Source: SM23-62 sp964575235 (lineage in GTDB: Bacteria; Bacteroidota; Bacteroidia; Bacteroidales; SM23-62). From it: DNA of 22,456 nt. Positions 7,559 through 14,961 of the stretch are shown here, piece by piece (position 1 is the first letter of the stretch; each line of letters begins with the position of its first letter). The stretch is taken from assembly GCA_964575235.1 (NCBI GenBank), contig CAZNQG010000054.1, positions 1 to 22,456 of the forward strand, read 5' to 3'. The translations under genes were made by a program, and so were the position numbers. The notes beneath the pieces were generated by a model. It was given only the letters and a program-made list of their open reading frames with translations, had not been told where the DNA came from and did not search any database.

Positions 7559-8536
7559 CTAGTGGCGGCTTGAAAAATACTTCATGAACTGGCTTCTTTC
7601 GTAAACCATGGGATCGGGAATATTGCCGTAACTCAGCTTCCCTCGGAAGGCTTCCAGTTCACCATAACCCTTATCTTCCATCCACTTTACGAGTTCGCCG
7701 AGCATCCTGGTTATATGGGCCGGCCCGTGCCGGTATATGGAGGAACAAACCTGCACCGCCCCGGCCCCGGCCAGCAACTGTTTGATCAGGGCTTCTCCGT
7801 CGTGCACCCCGGTAGAGGCGGCAATATCCATCCGTTCAACCTGTGCTGAAACAATCGCCACCCATCGAAGGGATTGCCGGAGGTCGGAGGGGGAACTGAA
7901 CACCTCGGAGGCGGTCATTTTCAGGTCCCTGATGTTTATATCGGGACTGTAGAAACGATTGAATAAAACCACGCCGTCCACCCCCCGGTGATACAGAAAG
8001 TCCACCATTTGAACCAGGTTTGTGAAATGCGGTCCCAGTTTCATAACAACCGGGATATCAACGCGTTTTTTGACTTTCTCGGCGATATCCAGATACAGCC
8101 TCTCAACGTCCTGTGAAGCTCGTTCCTTTGCGGAAGGAAGGAAATATACATTCAGTTCCAGGCCGTTTGCCCCGGCTTCTTCGATCTTCGAGGCGAAATC
8201 GACCCATTCCGAACCGGAAATGCAATTGATGCTGGCAAACACCGGTATGCTGCTTCCCTTGACGGCTTTCTCAATCAGGTCCAGGTAGGCATCGATGCTG
8301 TTGTTCCTTGTATAATGCCTGAGATAATCGTCCGCCTCCGGGTAGGTGCTCTGTTCTGAAAGGCGCCCCGTCTCGAAGAGGATCTGCTCCTCGAACAGGG
8401 ATTTCAGTACGACGGCCCCGGCTCCGGCCTCTTCCAGTTTACGGATCTTGTCGGCCGAATCCGTCAATCCGCTGCTGCTCACGACAACCGGATTGCGCAA
8501 TTCCAATCCCACAAACTCTGTTCTTAGGTCTGCCAT
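7559..8536 (-). CDS. Dihydroorotate dehydrogenase-like flavoprotein
   Basis: A 325-aa TIM-barrel protein related to class 1 dihydroorotate dehydrogenases. Features are LRTEFVGLELRNPVVVSSSG at the N-terminus, a KIRKLEEAGAGAVVLKSLFEEQI segment, PVVMKLGPHF (flavin/phosphate region) and a C-terminal ALIKQLLAGAGAVQVCSSIY. In true enzymes the active-site loop reads ELNxSCPN and holds the catalytic Cys or Ser. Here the matching stretch is ELNVYFLPS, so the catalytic residue appears to be missing. It therefore probably does not make orotate. It belongs to a group of Bacteroidota DHODH-like proteins of unknown reaction. Its start lies 12 bases after the stop of the YggS gene, making it the last gene of the serC operon. 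Confidence 0.75.
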   Translation of the reverse strand: MADLRTEFVGLELRNPVVVSSSGLTDSADKIRKLEEAGAGAVVLKSLFEEQILFETGRLSEQSTYPEADDYLRHYTRNNSIDAYLDLIEKAVKGSSIPVFASINCISGSEWVDFASKIEEAGANGLELNVYFLPSAKERASQDVERLYLDIAEKVKKRVDIPVVMKLGPHFTNLVQMVDFLYHRGVDGVVLFNRFYSPDINIRDLKMTASEVFSSPSDLRQSLRWVAIVSAQVERMDIAASTGVHDGEALIKQLLAGAGAVQVCSSIYRHGPAHITRMLGELVKWMEDKGYGELEAFRGKLSYGNIPDPMVYERSQFMKYFSSRH

Positions 8537-8548
8537 ATCAATGGTGAT

Positions 8549-9217
8549 TTAATGGATTCCGGGGCCAAATATAAGGGTTCCAATCCGTACCATGGTGCTC
8601 CCCTCCTCGATCGCCGCGGGATAATCCCCGGACATGCCCATGGAGACCTCCCTGAAAGCCTTATCTTTCGAAAAGAACCGCTCCTTCAGGTCCCGGAATA
8701 CATCGCGCAGGTATGCGAACTCCGCCCGCACCTGCTGCATATCTGTGGTATAGGTGGCCATGCCCATTACCCCGTCGACCCTTACGTTCTGCAGCGAATG
8801 GATTTCCCGGGAACCCATGATTTCCTCAAGTTCTTCCGGGACGAAACCGAACTTGGTTTCCTCGCGCGCTATATGGACCTGAAGCAGGCATGGAATGACC
8901 CGGCCGGCTTTCATGCCTTCCCGGTCAACGGTCTGCAGCAGCTTCAGGCTGTCGACGCTTTGAATGAGAGCAACGAATCCGGCTATGTGTCTGACCTTGT
9001 TCGTCTGCAGGTGGCCCACCATGTGCCATTGAATATCCCCGGGCAGGCGGGGTTGTTTTTCCAGCAATTCCTGGACCCTGTTTTCCCCGAAGATGCGCTG
9101 TCCGCCATGGTAGGCTTCCAGGATCTCATCCACCGACTTTTTTTTTGAAACCGCGACTATGCTTACCCGTTCCGGGATTTCAGACTTTAGTTTCTGGAGA
9201 TTTTCTGCAATGCTCAT
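8549..9217 (-). CDS. yggS: Pyridoxal phosphate homeostasis protein (YggS/PROSC family)
   Basis: A 222-aa single-domain fold-type III PLP-binding protein that buffers PLP and keeps amino-acid and keto-acid pools in balance. The PLP lysine is K25 in IVAVSKKKSVDEI. Other family motifs are FGENRVQELLEK, WHMVGHLQTNK, and near the end MGMSGDYPAAIEEGSTMVR followed by RIGTLIFG. Length matches the family. It lies 15 bases after the DUF1015 gene and 12 bases before the DHODH-like gene. This places it in an operon with the PLP enzyme SerC, a sensible partnership, although yggS is also found in many other contexts. Confidence 0.92.
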   Translation of the reverse strand: MSIAENLQKLKSEIPERVSIVAVSKKKSVDEILEAYHGGQRIFGENRVQELLEKQPRLPGDIQWHMVGHLQTNKVRHIAGFVALIQSVDSLKLLQTVDREGMKAGRVIPCLLQVHIAREETKFGFVPEELEEIMGSREIHSLQNVRVDGVMGMATYTTDMQQVRAEFAYLRDVFRDLKERFFSKDKAFREVSMGMSGDYPAAIEEGSTMVRIGTLIFGPGIH

Positions 9218-9232
9218 GCATGCGGTTTTGGT

Positions 9233-10480
9233 TCATCCAAGTTCATGGAGGATCAGTCCACTGCGCAGTTTCGGTTCAAACCAGGTGGTCTTGGGGGGCA
9301 TGATGTTATTGGTATCTGCGATTTCCATAAGCTGTTCCATACTTACCGGATGGAGTGCAAATGCGGCTTTCATCCCACCCGAGTCCACCCGCGTCTCAAG
9401 TTCCTTGAGTCCCCGTATCCCACCTACAAAATCAATCCGATTGGATTTCCTCAGATCGGTAATTCCGAGCAGGGGTATCAGGACCTGCTCAGACAGGATG
9501 GTAACGTCCAGATTCCCGACCGGGTCATGTTCATCATAGCTTCCTTCCCGGGCGGTAAGAGCATACCAGGATCCGGAAAGGTATAAACCGAATTCATGGT
9601 GCCTGGAAGGCTTGTAGATCTTCTTCCCCTCCTCCCGGACATGAAAGGAGGCTTTTAGCTTTTCCAGGAATTCCCGGTCACTGAGCCCGTTCAGATCCTT
9701 CACCACCCTGTTGTAATCAAGGATCCTGAGCTGGTTTGCCGGGAAATGGACCGCAAGAAAAAAATTGTATTCCTCATGCCCGGTATGATTCGGGTCTGCT
9801 TTCCGCCTTTCTTCACCGATCCCTGCGGCCGCAGCCGTCCTGTGGTGTCCATCTGCAACATAGGTGAAGGGAATATCGGTCGCAAACAGGGTTTCAAGCT
9901 GTGAAATGTCTGCTTCATCGCCGATGATCCAGACCCGGTGACCGATGCCGTCCTCCGCGACAAAATCATACTCCGGTTCGGATTGCACCACCCGGGCCAC
10001 GATCTCGTCGATCTCAACATGCGGGGGATATACGAAAAACACGGGTTCTGCATTGAAATTGGATGTGCGGATGTGCTGTTTCCGGTCCTTTTCCTTCTCC
10101 GGTCTTGTGAGTTCATGCCTGCGTATGACGTTGTTCATGTAATCCAGGATGCCGGCACAGCCCACAAGCCCGTACTGGGTTCTCCCGTCCATGCTCTGTG
10201 CATAAACGTACAACCGCGGTTCATCATCCTGGAAGAAGATCCCTTCCCGGATCATCCGTTCCAGGTTTTGCTTTCCTTTTCGGTATACCTCCCCGGAATA
10301 AAGATTCGTTCCGGGTGGCAGGTCAACCTCCGGCTTCACAACGTGCAGGAAAGAATAGGGGTTTCCCCGGACTTCCTTCCGGGCCTCCTCGGAACTGAGC
10401 ACATCGTAGGGACGTGACGCAATAGCGCGTGCAAATTCCTTTTTGGGTCTGTATCCCCTGAATGCTTTTAATATGGCCAT
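9233..10480 (-). CDS. DUF1015 family protein (COG4198), serine-operon associated
   Basis: A 415-aa cytoplasmic protein of the DUF1015 family. Motifs are ASRPYDVLSSEEAR near the N-terminus (about 21-34), RRHELTRPEKEKDR at about 120-133, and YVADGHHRTAAAAG at about 207-220. The DGHHR motif (D210-R214) resembles the phosphate-binding DGHHR/GxxR motif of ParB/sulfiredoxin-fold enzymes such as the archaeal free-serine kinase SerK. I infer that relationship from the motif alone. It lies between serA (25 bases upstream) and yggS (15 bases downstream), in one operon with serC. That points to serine or phosphoserine metabolism rather than chromosome partitioning, a name sometimes attached to these proteins. 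No phosphatase (serB) gene is in the window. Confidence 0.85.
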   Translation of the reverse strand: MAILKAFRGYRPKKEFARAIASRPYDVLSSEEARKEVRGNPYSFLHVVKPEVDLPPGTNLYSGEVYRKGKQNLERMIREGIFFQDDEPRLYVYAQSMDGRTQYGLVGCAGILDYMNNVIRRHELTRPEKEKDRKQHIRTSNFNAEPVFFVYPPHVEIDEIVARVVQSEPEYDFVAEDGIGHRVWIIGDEADISQLETLFATDIPFTYVADGHHRTAAAAGIGEERRKADPNHTGHEEYNFFLAVHFPANQLRILDYNRVVKDLNGLSDREFLEKLKASFHVREEGKKIYKPSRHHEFGLYLSGSWYALTAREGSYDEHDPVGNLDVTILSEQVLIPLLGITDLRKSNRIDFVGGIRGLKELETRVDSGGMKAAFALHPVSMEQLMEIADTNNIMPPKTTWFEPKLRSGLILHELG

Positions 10481-10505
10481 GATATAAAATTTCCTGTAAT
10501 TCCGT

Positions 10506-11426
10506 TCAGTTCACACGAAAGGTTGTATCCCCCTTCTCCAGGAAGGCAACGATCTGGTCCGCAGCTGCCACACCGGCATTGATATTCGCCTCGGCTGTTT
10601 GCGCACCCATTTTCTTTGGGGTGAAAAAGCAGTGTTCGGGATGGTTGGACTTCAAGTGTTCCGCATTGCCCGGAGCAATGTCTGACACATACCTGAAGTC
10701 CGGACGTTCGGCCAGGATCCTGGCGAGCCCCTCTTCATCCATGACTTCCTTTCTTGCCGTATTCACGAGGATCGCTTCCGCCGGCATAAGCTTCATAAGA
10801 TCGTAGCCGATCGATTTAAGGGTCTCCGGGTTGGCCGGGATGTGAATGGATACATACCGGCATGAGCGGTAAAGTTCCTCCAGGCTCATAACGCGGGTCA
10901 CCTCATCTTCCTCGAAGATGGAATCTTCCAGGTAAGGATCGAAGGCATATACCTCCATGCCGAACCCCCTGGCAATCCTGGCAACGATTTTTCCCACGTA
11001 GCCGTATGCATGAATCCCCAGGGATTTTCCCTTCAACTCGCTACCGGGGGACCCGTTGAACTGGTTTCGGGCCATGTAAACCATCATGCCCAGGGCCAGT
11101 TCCGCAACGGCATTGGAGTTTTGTCCGGGAGTATTCATGACAACCACATTCCGTTTGCTTGCCGCCTGCAGGTCGATGTTATCGTAGCCGGCACCTGCCC
11201 TTACAACGATTTTCAGTTTCCGGGCAGCACCGATCACATCTTCATCCACGACATCGCTTCGTACGATCAGTGCATCGGCATCGGCAACGGTTTCATGAAG
11301 TTCGGATGGTTCCGTGTATTTTTCCAGGAGTGCAAAGGTATACCCGGCCTCTTCGACGATCCTGCGGATCTTTGTGACCGCCGAGGGGTCAAATGGTTTT
11401 TGGGTGGCTAAGAGTACTTTCGGCAT
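10506..11426 (-). CDS. serA: D-3-phosphoglycerate dehydrogenase (Bacteroidota-type)
   Basis: A 306-aa NAD-dependent 2-hydroxyacid dehydrogenase that oxidises 3-phosphoglycerate to 3-phosphohydroxypyruvate, the first step of serine synthesis. Substrate-side motifs are IVVRAGAGYDNIDL (about 73-86) and MNTPGQNSNAVAELALGMM. The nucleotide loop is A140-Y-G142-Y-V-G145, so the first Gly of GxGxxG is Ala. VNTARKEVMDEEGL contains R225, the expected catalytic Arg. The usual PHxGAST His region reads TPKKMGAQTAEANINAG, with Lys where His is expected. I recall the same substitutions in other Bacteroidales SerA proteins, so this is a lineage variant rather than decay. There is no ACT regulatory domain. 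serC lies 14 bases upstream and supplies the next enzyme. Confidence 0.92.
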   Translation of the reverse strand: MPKVLLATQKPFDPSAVTKIRRIVEEAGYTFALLEKYTEPSELHETVADADALIVRSDVVDEDVIGAARKLKIVVRAGAGYDNIDLQAASKRNVVVMNTPGQNSNAVAELALGMMVYMARNQFNGSPGSELKGKSLGIHAYGYVGKIVARIARGFGMEVYAFDPYLEDSIFEEDEVTRVMSLEELYRSCRYVSIHIPANPETLKSIGYDLMKLMPAEAILVNTARKEVMDEEGLARILAERPDFRYVSDIAPGNAEHLKSNHPEHCFFTPKKMGAQTAEANINAGVAAADQIVAFLEKGDTTFRVN

Positions 11427-11440
11427 TTCGGTCTGTTTTT

Positions 11441-12511
11441 TTAGTTTTTTCGTTCGAACTCGCGCATGGTCTCAACGAGTGCTTCCACACTCTCCTTCGG
11501 AAGGGCGTTGTAAATGGAAGCCCTGAAACCGCCAACGGACCGATGACCTTTGATCCCGATCATTCCACGGGAGGTTGCAAATTCCAGGAAACTACCCTCA
11601 AGGTCCGTGTACGCCTCGTCCATTACGAAACAGGCGTTCATCAGCGACCGGTCTTCATGATTCTCCACCGTGGGCCGGAACAGCTTGTTGCGTTCGATCT
11701 CATCGTACAGAAGGCCGGCCTTTTCCAGGCTTCTTTTTTCCATTTCGGCCACTCCACCTCTGGCCTTCAGCCATCGCAGGGTATGCATGGCTGCATAAAC
11801 GGGTACGACGGGCGGGGTGTGGAACATGGACTCCTTTTCGATATGGGTCCGGTAATCCAGAATGGTTGGTATGGGCCTGTCAACCTTCCCCAGGATGTCT
11901 TCGCGAACGATCACGAATGCAACCCCGGAAGGAGCCAGGTTTTTCTGCGCTCCTCCGTATATGATCCCGTACTTGGATACATCCACAGGCCGGCTGAGAA
12001 TGTCGGACGACATGTCGGCCACAAGGGTCATGGGCACGTCCATATCCTCCCTGATCTGGGTCCCATATATGGTATTGTTGCTGGTGATGTGAAAGTAATC
12101 CGCATCGGCGGGAAGGTCATAATTTCGGGGTATGTAACTGAAATTCCGGTCTTTGGACGATGCCACCTCGATCGCCTCGCCGAGGATCTGTGCTTCCTTC
12201 AGGGCTTTGGTGGCCCAGGATCCGGTGTTCAGGTAAGCAGCCCTGGTTTGAAGCAGGTTGTATGGAACCATACAGAACTGCAGGCTGGCTCCGCCTCCCA
12301 GAAAAAGTACATGGTAGCCATGGGGGACCTGAAGAAGTTCCTTCATGAGCGACCTGGCCTCTTCCATGATGGCGATGAATTCCTTACTCCTGTGTGATAT
12401 TTCCATCACCGACAGCCCGGTGCCGTCAAGATCCAGGATTCCCTTTGCCGTTAGTTCAACGGTATCCGCCGGAAGGATCGAGGGTCCCGCATAAAAGTTG
12501 TGCTTTTTCAT
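11441..12511 (-). CDS. serC: Phosphoserine aminotransferase
   Basis: A 356-aa PLP-dependent class V aminotransferase that converts 3-phosphohydroxypyruvate plus glutamate to phosphoserine; it may also act in PLP synthesis. The start MKKHNFYAGPSILP is diagnostic. Other motifs are LSVMEISHRSKEF (33-45), FLGGGASLQF (70-79), HITSNNTIYGTQ and the PLP lysine K190 in YGGAQKNLAPSG. SVGGFRASIYNA near the C-terminus is also conserved. Length is normal. The ATG at 12511 is preceded by an AAAAAAGGA ribosome-binding site. It is the first gene of the serC-serA-DUF1015-yggS-DHODH-like operon and has its own candidate promoter in the 54-base gap after comB. Confidence 0.96.
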   Translation of the reverse strand: MKKHNFYAGPSILPADTVELTAKGILDLDGTGLSVMEISHRSKEFIAIMEEARSLMKELLQVPHGYHVLFLGGGASLQFCMVPYNLLQTRAAYLNTGSWATKALKEAQILGEAIEVASSKDRNFSYIPRNYDLPADADYFHITSNNTIYGTQIREDMDVPMTLVADMSSDILSRPVDVSKYGIIYGGAQKNLAPSGVAFVIVREDILGKVDRPIPTILDYRTHIEKESMFHTPPVVPVYAAMHTLRWLKARGGVAEMEKRSLEKAGLLYDEIERNKLFRPTVENHEDRSLMNACFVMDEAYTDLEGSFLEFATSRGMIGIKGHRSVGGFRASIYNALPKESVEALVETMREFERKN

Positions 12512-12547
12512 GTCCTTTTTTAGGGAGTAAATTTCATAAAATTCTGG

Positions 12548-12581
12548 CAGATATATAAGCTCTGTTTATAAGTTTTTCAAA
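12548..12581 (-). promoter_or_regulatory. Candidate promoter for the serC operon
   Basis: On the minus strand TTTG (12581-12578) lies 22 bases upstream of TATATCTG (12555-12548), a 7 of 8 match to TAnnTTTG. Transcription would start near 12542, leaving a leader of about 30 bases containing the serC ribosome-binding site. The -33 part overlaps the end of comB. Confidence 0.45.
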
Positions 12582-13288
12582 TGATCACCGGCCAGGACCG
12601 GGATCTTTTCGGTCGTGTCGAAGGTATGGCAGTATTCGATCACATCATCGAGTTTATTCCTGCGCAGCCTTTCCCTCTGGGCAACCTTTTCAATATATGC
12701 CATAAGGTCTCCCTTCGCCAATCCCCAGAGGTCCATGGCCGCTACCGTGGAATCACAGATGGTCCGGTAATTACCGGTTGAGAGCAATCGCTCTGCCAGG
12801 GCTCCTGCGTAAAGGCTGTCTTCGATATTGAACTTGTTCTTCCAGCCGGCGCAGAGTATGATCACGTCGCGGTACTGCCCGTTGAGCCAGTCGGAAACGG
12901 CCGTGAAATTCAGGTATGCCCCTATGATAACCCTGTAGGATTCGCTGGCAACGTGGATGGCCTGGGTCCCGTTTGTGGTTGAGTACACAATCCGGCGGCC
13001 GGCAATCCTGTCCGCAGTAAAATTAAAGGGGGAATTCCCGAAGTCTGCAAAATCCCTTACGATGCCATCTCGTTCGGCAGCTACCATAAATCCTTTTTCC
13101 TTGTATGCCCTTGCTTCTTCCAGGGTTCCCACCGGGATGATCCGTTCGACGCCGTTGTGAAAGGCCGTAACGATGGCCGAGGAGGCTCTCAGGATGTCCG
13201 TTATTACCGTGATGGCCTCCCGATCGTGAAATTCCGGATACATGGCCGGTGAAAAACACACCTCTATATTCCTTTGCCGTTCCTCCAT
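12566..13288 (-). CDS. comB: 2-phosphosulfolactate phosphatase family protein (ComB)
   Basis: A 240-aa protein of the ComB family. In methanogens this Mg-dependent phosphatase removes phosphate from 2-phosphosulfolactate in coenzyme M synthesis; bacterial members may make sulfolactate. Family motifs visible are TDILRASSAIVTA (30-42, with D31 and R34), GNSPFNF (84-90), YSTTNGTQAI (102-111), LCAGWKN (145-151) and EDSLYAGALAERL (156-168). It starts 8 bases after gcvT and is surely cotranscribed with it. No other coenzyme M or sulfolactate genes (comA, comC) are present, so the physiological substrate here is uncertain. Confidence 0.88.
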   Translation of the reverse strand: MEERQRNIEVCFSPAMYPEFHDREAITVITDILRASSAIVTAFHNGVERIIPVGTLEEARAYKEKGFMVAAERDGIVRDFADFGNSPFNFTADRIAGRRIVYSTTNGTQAIHVASESYRVIIGAYLNFTAVSDWLNGQYRDVIILCAGWKNKFNIEDSLYAGALAERLLSTGNYRTICDSTVAAMDLWGLAKGDLMAYIEKVAQRERLRRNKLDDVIEYCHTFDTTEKIPVLAGDHLKNL

Positions 13289-13296
13289 GCGTGCAA

Positions 13297-14394
13297 TTAT
13301 GACTTTTCCTTTTTATAGATCGGCATGGAAACCACCTCGGCCGGAATTTCCTTGTTGCGGATACGGATCAGGATCCTTGATCCGGGTGCGGAATAAGCGG
13401 TGCCGACATAACCCATGCCGATGCCTGTGTTCATCATGGGGGACAGGGTTCCCGATGTAACCCTTCCGATATCCTTGCCTTCCGGGCTCAGGATATCATA
13501 GTGCTGGCGTGGAATCCCCCTCTCGAGCAGGGTAAACCCCACCAGGCGGCGCGCGGTACCTTGGTTCATCTGTTCCTGCAGCCGTTCCCGGTCGATGAAG
13601 AGGTTCCCCTCCGAAAACTTTGTGATCCATCCGAGTCCCGCCTCCACCGGCGAAGTCGTTTCATCGATGTCGTTCCCGTAGAGGCAGAAACCCATTTCCA
13701 GGCGCAGGGTATCCCGGGCGGCCAGGCCGGCCGGTTTTATTCCGAATTCCTTTCCCGCCTGCATAATGGCACGCCAGAGTTTTTCAGCTTCGGGATTTTC
13801 CACATACAGTTCGAAACCTCCTGCACCCGTATAGCCGCTGGCCGAAATCAGAACTTTCCCGATCCCGGCGAAGGGGGACTGCTCAAAGGTGTAGTATTTT
13901 ATCTTCGCAAGGTCCGTCGTGGCAAGCTTTTGCAGGACCTGCAGGGCCAGGGGACCCTGAACCGCCACCATCGACATCCGTTTGGATGCATTCTCCAGAA
14001 CCGCACCTTCGCTGTTATGATCGCTCAGCCACTTCCAGTCCTTATCTATGTTAGAGGCATTCACCACAAGCAGGTACTTTTCCCCGGAATACCTGTATAC
14101 AAGCAGATCGTCAACGATCCCGCCCCGGCCGTTCGGAAAACATGTGTATTGTATTTTTCCGTCGAATAGCTTATGGACATCGTTCGTAGTCAGCTTCTGA
14201 ATCAGGGAGGCAGCCGCCGGCCCTTTGACCCAGAATTCTCCCATATGGGAAACATCGAACATGCCCAGCGCATTCCTCACACAGAGATGCTCATCTCTAA
14301 CACCGGAATATTCCAGGGGCATGTTGTATCCCGCGAACGGAACGATTCTGGCACCCAGTTCCCTGTGAATGCGGGTCAGTGCGGTATCTTTCAT
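13297..14394 (-). CDS. gcvT: Glycine cleavage system aminomethyltransferase (T protein)
   Basis: A roughly 365-aa T protein of the glycine cleavage system. It releases ammonia from the aminomethyl group on lipoyl-H protein and passes the carbon to tetrahydrofolate. Motifs are VPFAGYNMPLEYSG near the N-terminus, FDVSHMGEFWVKGP, the substrate-binding ASGYTGAGGFELY, GLAARDTLRLEMGFCLYGND and DETTSPVEAGLGW. Length is normal. The open frame reaches a TTG at 14403 with ATGs at 14400 and 14394; I prefer 14394, giving the common MKDTALTRIHRELG start, but 14400 is possible. gcvH and gcvP are not in the window. comB follows 8 bases downstream. No glycine riboswitch is recognisable upstream. A TACTTTTG element (14408-14401) matches the -7 consensus but sits too close to the start to be the main promoter. 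Confidence 0.95.
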   Translation of the reverse strand: MKDTALTRIHRELGARIVPFAGYNMPLEYSGVRDEHLCVRNALGMFDVSHMGEFWVKGPAAASLIQKLTTNDVHKLFDGKIQYTCFPNGRGGIVDDLLVYRYSGEKYLLVVNASNIDKDWKWLSDHNSEGAVLENASKRMSMVAVQGPLALQVLQKLATTDLAKIKYYTFEQSPFAGIGKVLISASGYTGAGGFELYVENPEAEKLWRAIMQAGKEFGIKPAGLAARDTLRLEMGFCLYGNDIDETTSPVEAGLGWITKFSEGNLFIDRERLQEQMNQGTARRLVGFTLLERGIPRQHYDILSPEGKDIGRVTSGTLSPMMNTGIGMGYVGTAYSAPGSRILIRIRNKEIPAEVVSMPIYKKEKS

Positions 14395-14518
14395 GGTCAT
14401 CAAAAGTAATAATAAAATCGACCGGGCCTTTATCGCTATTTACAAAAATCGGCCTGGCATTACTGACCGCCCCTTCCAGGCAAGAAGAACACATTTCAGT
14501 ATTGCTGTGAGCGGCAAC

Positions 14519-14544
14519 AAAAAAAGCGATCTCCCAAGAGACCG
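14519..14544 (-). terminator. Rho-independent terminator of the XRE regulator gene
   Basis: On the minus strand CGGTCTC (14544-14538), loop TTGG, and GAGATCG (14533-14527) form a 7-bp stem with one G-T pair. A run of seven T (14525-14519) follows one base later. It begins 54 bases after the stop of the regulator gene and separates that gene from gcvT. There is no T tract on the other side, so it works in one direction. Confidence 0.75.
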
Positions 14545-14598
14545 TATTAATTGTTTTCACAACGGACGCCGAATTTATTATCGCCCGGGCGGCAGGGA

Positions 14599-14847
14599 TC
14601 AGTCGAACCCCTCCGAGAAGAACTCCTTCACGGAAACGCCGAGAGCCCTGATTACTTTCATCAGGCTGGAGTACTTCAGATCCTCCCCCTTCTCATACCT
14701 ACCGTATTGTGCACGGGGCAGGTCGTTAACATAGGCAAAATTCTCGTAGTTGCTGTAGCCTTGCTCCCGGCGTAGGCTCCTGATCCGTTTGGCAAGCTTA
14801 TGGATGTCCTCTTCCTTGTATTTCTGGGTGTATTCTTCCATGGTCAT
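14599..14847 (-). CDS. Small XRE-type helix-turn-helix DNA-binding protein
   Basis: An 82-aa protein that is essentially one HTH domain. AKRIRSLRREQGYSNYENFA (about 19-38) gives the first helices, NDLPRAQYGRYEKGED (about 41-56) the recognition helix and turn, and SLMKVIRALGVSVKEFFSEG the closing helices. It has no effector domain. ATG at 14847 or 14841 are both possible. It is divergent from the receiver-domain gene. The intergenic region carries three ACCAC repeats at 14-bp spacing, a plausible operator for this protein, so autoregulation or control of the receiver gene is likely but unproven. It could also be read as an antitoxin-like HTH, but no toxin partner is adjacent. Confidence 0.8.
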   Translation of the reverse strand: MTMEEYTQKYKEEDIHKLAKRIRSLRREQGYSNYENFAYVNDLPRAQYGRYEKGEDLKYSSLMKVIRALGVSVKEFFSEGFD

Positions 14848-14862
14848 AAAAGAAGAAAGAAA

Positions 14863-14904
14863 ACCACATAAATATTACCACTCCTAAGTAACCACTTACG
14901 GGTA
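14863..14904. repeat. Three direct repeats (ACCAC) with 14-bp period, candidate operator
   Basis: ACCACA at 14863, ACCACT at 14877 and ACCACT at 14891 are spaced exactly 14 bp apart. The three 14-mers are ACCACATAAATATT, ACCACTCCTAAGTA and ACCACTTACGGGTA; they share the first five bases and a T near the end. They fill the gap between the XRE regulator and the receiver gene and lie just upstream of the latter's -7 element. Confidence 0.45.
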
Positions 14905-14911
14905 GTTTTAG

Positions 14912-14919
14912 TATATTTG
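14912..14919 (+). promoter_or_regulatory. -7 promoter element of the receiver gene
   Basis: TATATTTG is a perfect TAnnTTTG match 43 bases before the chosen ATG at 14962. Its position argues against the in-frame TTG at 14917 being the start codon. No clear -33 TTG is seen, so an activator binding the adjacent repeats may be needed. Confidence 0.5.
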
Positions 14920-14961
14920 AATTCACAGGATGCCCTGAAACCCGACAGGGTTAATGTGCTT

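Noticed and set aside
14404..14518. Possible glycine riboswitch in the gcvT leader
   Set aside because: The region has an inverted repeat (GCCTGG 14452-14457 with CCAGGC 14476-14481), but I cannot find the conserved glycine-aptamer core or a tandem aptamer layout.
14297..14560. 87-codon open frame on the minus strand overlapping gcvT
   Set aside because: It overlaps the gcvT start in another frame, contains the regulator's terminator region at its 5' edge, and shows no recognisable domain.
14582..14591. CGCCCGGGCG palindrome after the XRE gene
   Set aside because: It is a 10-bp GC-rich palindrome with no loop or T run; the better terminator lies at 14519-14544.
14917..14961. TTG start giving a 153-aa receiver protein
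   Set aside because: The TTG is part of the perfect -7 promoter element TATATTTG, so it would lie upstream of the transcript.
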